From Betaproteobacteria bacterium (GTDB lineage: Bacteria; Pseudomonadota; Gammaproteobacteria; Burkholderiales; Rhodocyclaceae), in contig JAPTVL010000388.1 in the NCBI GenBank assembly GCA_028065725.1, positions 1-7,776 of the forward strand: a stretch of 7,776 nucleotides of DNA. The letters are read 5' to 3'. Position 1 is the stretch's first letter. Each line of letters starts with the position of its first letter. The notes under the pieces are model-generated. The model was not told the DNA's origin. It ran no database searches and was given only the letters and a program-made list of their open reading frames with translations. This document shows positions 4,579 through 7,776 of the stretch, in pieces. The position numbers and the translations under genes are program-made.

Positions 4579-5848
4579 GTACCGAGGAGACAATCCAGAC
4601 AGGGTTCAGCGCAGCCAGCCGGTGCATGTCGAGAAGCGGCTGGCTGCGTGCCGCAGAAAGTTGCGCCACCTCCCATGCGGCGCCCATCTTCGCGAGGGTG
4701 GCGGTGGCGGTGGCGAGGTTTTCGAGGGTGGCGAAATTCATCACCAGACGCCCGCCGGGCTTGAGGCGAGAAAGGCTCAGGGTGATCAGCCCGGCCAGTT
4801 CGCCGCCGGAGCCGCCGATGAATACGGCGTCCGGGTCGGGCCAGGCGTCCAGCCCGGCGGGCGCGCGGCTTTCGGTCAGGGTGTAGTTGGTGGCGCGCAA
4901 GCGGCGGGCATTCTCGCGGCAATTGGCCGCGTCGGCGGCATTCTTTTCCATCGCAAAGACATGGCCGTGGCGGGCAATCCGCGCCGCTTCCAGCCCCACC
5001 GAGCCGGCACCGGCGCCGATGTCCCAGACGATGCTGTCCGCGCGCAGGCCGAGTTTGGCGAGCGATACTGCACGCGCTTCCAGTTTGGTGATCAATCCCT
5101 TGTCCGGTTGCCGCTGGACGTAGTCGCTGTCCTCGAAGCCGAACAGGGCGCGGTTATCGCGTGAGCAGTTCCGCTCGATCAGCACGATGTTGGGGTCGGG
5201 GAAATGGCCGTGGGCCGCTTCCTCCAGGGGCAGATCGTGGAACAGGGCTTCATCGGCAAGGTGCAGGCGCGCCGCCACCGAAATTCGCAAGGTGTCGCCG
5301 AATCCGGCCGCCAGCAAGGCGCGCGCGATGCGATCCGGCCCGTTGTGCGGGCTGGTGAAGGCCGCGACCCGGTCATGTTCCGTCACCGCGCGCACCAGCG
5401 GGTAAAGCCCGTGGCCGGGCGTGGTGCCCTCGCACCACTCGCCGGCATCGGCGCCATGCGCCGAAACGATCTTCATCTCCTGCCATGGCCGCTTGAGCCG
5501 GGCACAGGCAATCTGGAGCGTGGAGGGGGCGGGGAGTACCCGCACCGCGTCGGCGCCGAGTTTGGCTATCATCAGACTGCCGATGCCGTGGCACAGGGGG
5601 TCGCCGGTCGCCAGTATCGCCACTTCAAGGCCATCGGCGCGCGCCTGGCGCACCCACTCCGGCACCTGCGAGAGCAGGCCGTCCATGGCGCGCAGTTCCA
5701 CACCGGGTGGCAGGTGGGGCGCCACCCGGTCAAGCATGCGGCGCACGCCGATGACCAGCCCGGCAGCGGCGAGTTCAGCTCGCGCCGCTTCCGTCAGGCT
5801 GGGCCAGCCGTCGTCGAGTATGCCCACCAGAGTGCAGATTTCCTTCAT
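4529..5848 (-). CDS. cbiET: Fused (cobalt-)precorrin-7 C5-methyltransferase and precorrin-6B C15-methyltransferase/decarboxylase
   Basis: A CobL-type fusion of 439 residues. The CbiE half (about 1-225) is a class III methylase with ATGDPLCHGIGS (80-91), LPAPSTLQIACARLKRPW (105-122) and FTSPHNGPDRIARALL (164-179). The CbiT half (about 240-420) is a Rossmann methylase with SAM motif VWDIGAGAGSVGLEAARIA (274-292), the acidic residue in FAMEKN (298-303), and FIGGSGGELAGL (343-354). It methylates C5 and C15 and decarboxylates the C12 acetate. The start at 5848 overlaps the cbiD stop by ATGA and has a strong GGAGGAGG site. The C-terminus is abnormal: residues 424-439 and the TAA are coded by a REP-type element. 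The normal end, just after LNPVWIVSS (414-422), is repeated downstream at 4449-4472. The tail is outside the catalytic fold, so activity is probably kept. Confidence 0.94.
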   Translation of the reverse strand: MKEICTLVGILDDGWPSLTEAARAELAAAGLVIGVRRMLDRVAPHLPPGVELRAMDGLLSQVPEWVRQARADGLEVAILATGDPLCHGIGSLMIAKLGADAVRVLPAPSTLQIACARLKRPWQEMKIVSAHGADAGEWCEGTTPGHGLYPLVRAVTEHDRVAAFTSPHNGPDRIARALLAAGFGDTLRISVAARLHLADEALFHDLPLEEAAHGHFPDPNIVLIERNCSRDNRALFGFEDSDYVQRQPDKGLITKLEARAVSLAKLGLRADSIVWDIGAGAGSVGLEAARIARHGHVFAMEKNAADAANCRENARRLRATNYTLTESRAPAGLDAWPDPDAVFIGGSGGELAGLITLSLSRLKPGGRLVMNFATLENLATATATLAKMGAAWEVAQLSAARSQPLLDMHRLAALNPVWIVSSVRSPDGAQRNPGVPGSA

Positions 5849-6990
5849 TCGCCCTCCTCCACGATGGCGATGGGCCGCCCCTCGAAATCGCAGGCCAGCA
5901 CGGTGAGCCGGTGTTCGCCCGGATAGCGCGCGCGCAGGCTGCGCATGGCGCGCAGCGCCAGCGCGCGGTGGAAGTTTTCGGACAGCCCCAGTTCACTCAA
6001 GCGCTCGGCGGCAAAGCGGGCCGTTTCGGCGGCGCGTATCTCCGCCACCAGATCGGGCGGAGCACCCGCCGCTGCGGCGGCCTCGGCGACCAGGTTGCGG
6101 TCCACCTCCTCGCGCCAGGCATGGATAACGGACAGTCCCTGGCCGATCTTGGTCAGTTTGCCCACCATGGCGCCGACGATGATCCGCTGCATGCGCTGCC
6201 GGGTCGCGGCCAGGAAGGCTGTCTTGACGAAGTCGCCCATCTGCACGAAACAGGCTACGTCCAGTTCCGCAAACTCCCGCATGGCGCATTTTTCGGTGCG
6301 CCCGCCGGTGGTGAAAACGACCGTGGTCTGCCCCTGATTAGCCGCGACATCCACCGCCTGCACCACGCTGGCGCGGAAGGCGGCGGTGGAGTAGGGGCGC
6401 ACGATGCCGGTGGTGCCGAGGATGGAGATGCCGCCGAGGATGCCCAAGCGGGCATTCAGCGTCTTTTTCGCCATCTCCTCGCCGCCGGGCACGGAAATGG
6501 TCACCTCCAGCCCGTCCCCGGCCTGGAAAATCCGGCTGCCGGCGGCACTCACATTTTCCATGATGTTTTTGCGCGGCACCGGGTTGATTGCCGGCCCGCC
6601 CACTTCCAGGCCGAGGCCGGGCCTGGTGACCACACCGACGCCGGCGCCGCCCTTGAGCACGATCTCTCCGGCGGCACCGGGCAGCCGCCGCACATCTGCG
6701 GTCAGATGCGCGCCGTGGGTGGCATCCGGGTCATCCCCGGCGTCCTTGACGCTCACCGCGTGCGCCGCCGTGCCGTCGGTCCAGCCACCGGTGATGGCGA
6801 AGGCGACCTGCCGGGCATTGGGCAGCAGGCAGACCACGCTGTCCGGCACGCGCCCCTCGACCAACCCAAGGGTGGCCGCCGTGGCTGCCGCCGCCGAGTT
6901 GGCGCCGGTGGTAAAGCCGGTACGGTTTCCCCGCTCGCGCTTGCGGTCGCCCTTGCGGGTTTTCTCGGGAGGAAGTTGGTCTTGCATCAT
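5845..6990 (-). CDS. cbiD: Cobalt-precorrin-5B C1-methyltransferase
   Basis: CbiD methylates C1 of cobalt-precorrin-5B and is a hallmark of the early-cobalt route; the aerobic route uses CobF. The product is 381 residues, a normal length. Conserved blocks are RTGFTTGANSAAAATAA (23-39), DDPDATHGA (86-94), GGAGVGVVTRPGLGL (114-128), GGPAINPVPRKNI (131-143) and GILGGISILGTTGIVRPYS (183-201). The N-terminal 20 residues are basic and unconserved. Two consecutive ATG codons (6990 and 6987) could start it and neither has a good Shine-Dalgarno sequence. I use the first because it lines up with the ATGA at the cbiC stop if the short duplicated sequence around the inserted repeat is collapsed. It ends in an ATGA overlap with cbiET. 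The poor initiation signal may reflect the upstream insertion, which separated cbiD from cbiC. Confidence 0.94.
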   Translation of the reverse strand: MMQDQLPPEKTRKGDRKRERGNRTGFTTGANSAAAATAATLGLVEGRVPDSVVCLLPNARQVAFAITGGWTDGTAAHAVSVKDAGDDPDATHGAHLTADVRRLPGAAGEIVLKGGAGVGVVTRPGLGLEVGGPAINPVPRKNIMENVSAAGSRIFQAGDGLEVTISVPGGEEMAKKTLNARLGILGGISILGTTGIVRPYSTAAFRASVVQAVDVAANQGQTTVVFTTGGRTEKCAMREFAELDVACFVQMGDFVKTAFLAATRQRMQRIIVGAMVGKLTKIGQGLSVIHAWREEVDRNLVAEAAAAAGAPPDLVAEIRAAETARFAAERLSELGLSENFHRALALRAMRSLRARYPGEHRLTVLACDFEGRPIAIVEEGE

Positions 6991-6999
6991 GTATCAGGC
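6987..6999. repeat. Imperfect copy of the cbiC 3' end at the cbiD start (partner 7158-7170)
   Basis: Bases 6987-6999 (TCATGTATCAGGC) and 7158-7170 (TCATGCGTCAGGC) match at 11 of 13 positions in the same orientation, one on each side of the palindromic insert. On the minus strand the outer copy ends cbiC (PDA then TGA), and the inner copy contains the first ATG of cbiD. Collapsing the two copies gives an ATGA stop/start overlap. It is short and imperfect, so chance similarity cannot be excluded. Confidence 0.45.
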
Positions 7000-7005
7000 A
7001 GATGC

Positions 7006-7116
7006 GTAGGTTGGGCTGAGGTACGAAGCCCAACAAACCCAAAACATCAACACCGGTGTTTTGAAGGAAGATTGGGTTTGTTGGGCTTCGCGATAAAGCT
7101 GCTCAGCCCAACCTAC
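7006..7116. repeat. 111-bp long-hairpin palindrome bounded by GTAG and CTAC between cbiC and cbiD
   Basis: The outer arms are perfect 15-nt reverse complements (7006-7020 and 7102-7116, GTAGGTTGGGCTGAG). The inner arms are perfect 18-nt reverse complements (7024-7041 and 7073-7090, CGAAGCCCAACAAACCCA). The apex contains a 12-nt perfect palindrome, AACACCGGTGTT (7049-7060). An 11-nt bulge on one side breaks the stem. It ends 15 nt before the cbiD start and would appear in the cbiC-cbiD transcript as a strong hairpin. There is no T-run after the stem, so it does not look like an intrinsic terminator. The flanking 41 bp (7117-7157) hold nothing I recognise. Confidence 0.88.
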
Positions 7117-7157
7117 ATGGCTCTTGGCGTCTTGGTTCAAAAAAGGGGTATTTGAGG

Positions 7158-7776
7158 TCATGCGTCAGGCGTCTCGCGCTGGCGGGTTTCCGCCAGGGAC
7201 AGCAGGGCGTGCAGGGCGGCGATCACCAGGGTGGAGCCGCCCTTGCGGCCACGGGCGACGATCCACGGCACGTCATCGAGTTCCGCCAGGAGGTCTTTGG
7301 ACTCGGCAGCCGAGACGAAGCCGACCGGCATGCCGATCACCAGCGCCGGGCGCACGCCTTCCTCGCGCATCAGGCGCACCACTTCGATCAGCGCGGTCGG
7401 GGCGTTGCCGATGCCGACTATCGCCCCGTCCAGCCGCCCCAAACGGTGCGCCTTGCGCATGGACTGCACGGCGCGGGTGGTGTTTTCCAGCTTGGCGCGC
7501 GCTATCACGTCGGCATCCGAGATGAACTGGTGAGCGATCAGGCCGAAGTGCTTCAGGCGGACAGGGGACAGGCCGACGCAAATCATCTCCACGTCCGCCA
7601 CGACAGGGGTGCCGCCACGCAGTACGGCAGCGAGTCCGGCACGCATGGCATCGGGGTGGAAGGCGGCCAGCCCGTTGAACTCGAAATCCGCCGTGGCATG
7701 GATCATGCGCCGCACCAGCGGCCACTGTTCGGCGGTGTAATCGTGATGGCTCACTTCGCGGTCGATGATGGCGAAG
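7158..7776 (-). CDS. cbiC: (Cobalt-)precorrin-8X methylmutase, 5' end outside the window
   Basis: CbiC/CobH moves the methyl group from C11 to C12 of (cobalt-)precorrin-8X, giving (co)byrinate. The frame is open to the window edge: 205 residues are visible, starting FAIIDREVSHHDYTAEQW, the usual N-terminal region of the family, so only a few residues are missing. The GTG at 7754 is internal and not the start. RRMIHATADFEF carries the conserved histidine that acts as general acid in CobH (His43 in the Pseudomonas denitrificans enzyme). Other family blocks are VVADVEMICVGL, AIVGIGNAPTALIEV, PALVIGMPVGFVSAAESK and ARGRKGGSTLVIAALHAL. It is the first visible gene of the operon and is followed, after a 167-bp gap holding a palindromic repeat, by cbiD. 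Any promoter or cobalamin riboswitch would lie further upstream, outside the window. Confidence 0.94.
   Translation of the reverse strand, partial: FAIIDREVSHHDYTAEQWPLVRRMIHATADFEFNGLAAFHPDAMRAGLAAVLRGGTPVVADVEMICVGLSPVRLKHFGLIAHQFISDADVIARAKLENTTRAVQSMRKAHRLGRLDGAIVGIGNAPTALIEVVRLMREEGVRPALVIGMPVGFVSAAESKDLLAELDDVPWIVARGRKGGSTLVIAALHALLSLAETRQRETPDA

Noticed and set aside
7135..7150. Run of six T on the minus strand after cbiC, as a terminator
   Set aside because: No GC-rich hairpin precedes it, and a terminator here would cut cbiD and the rest off from cbiC.
5911..7155. Long plus-strand open frame over cbiD (414 codons)
   Set aside because: It lies opposite a clear CbiD with all family motifs; the composition (rich in Gly, Arg, His, Gln) is typical of the reverse strand of GC-rich genes, and no family is recognisable.

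Overview
The window is one co-directional stretch of a cobalamin (vitamin B12) biosynthesis operon, read entirely on the minus strand from about 7776 down to 1. It is GC-rich, and repeats of the GTAG...CTAC palindrome (REP) type sit between some genes. This suits a proteobacterium, probably a betaproteobacterium; the lineage is an inference from style, not from a marker gene.

In transcription order the genes are: cbiC (5' end outside the window), cbiD, cbiET, cbiL/cobI, cbiG (N-terminal and middle parts only), cobE (the CbiG C-terminal domain as its own gene), a cbiH/cobJ-bluB fusion, cobU, and the first 49 codons of cobT. Together they cover C20 methylation of (cobalt-)precorrin-2, C17 methylation with ring contraction, lactone opening, C1 methylation, C5/C15 methylation with decarboxylation, and the methyl shift to (co)byrinate. 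They also cover synthesis of the lower ligand 5,6-dimethylbenzimidazole (BluB) and nucleotide-loop assembly (CobU, CobT). CbiD plus CbiG mark the early-cobalt ('anaerobic') route, while BluB needs O2, so the organism probably meets oxygen. No cobF, cobG, cbiF/cobM, cbiJ/cobK, amidase, chelatase or riboswitch is visible.

Most junctions are tight: ATGA overlaps at cbiD/cbiET, cbiG/cobE and cobU/cobT, an 8-nt overlap at cobE/cbiH-bluB, and a 4-nt gap before cobU. Only three gaps exist (3447-3588, 4369-4528, 6991-7157), and each holds a different GTAG...CTAC palindromic element. The sequence suggests these gaps are insertion scars. At cbiL/cbiG a 141-bp element with 17-bp terminal inverted repeats is flanked by TTCAT on both sides, and removing it rebuilds an exact ATGA stop/start overlap. 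At cbiET/cbiL a bipartite REP element lies between two 24-bp near-identical copies of the cbiET 3' coding end and supplies a new C-terminal tail and stop. At cbiC/cbiD an imperfect 13-bp copy of the cbiC end precedes cbiD, and collapsing it again gives an ATGA junction. This history of palindromic elements wedged into an overlapping operon, together with the CbiH-BluB fusion, is the most interesting content here.
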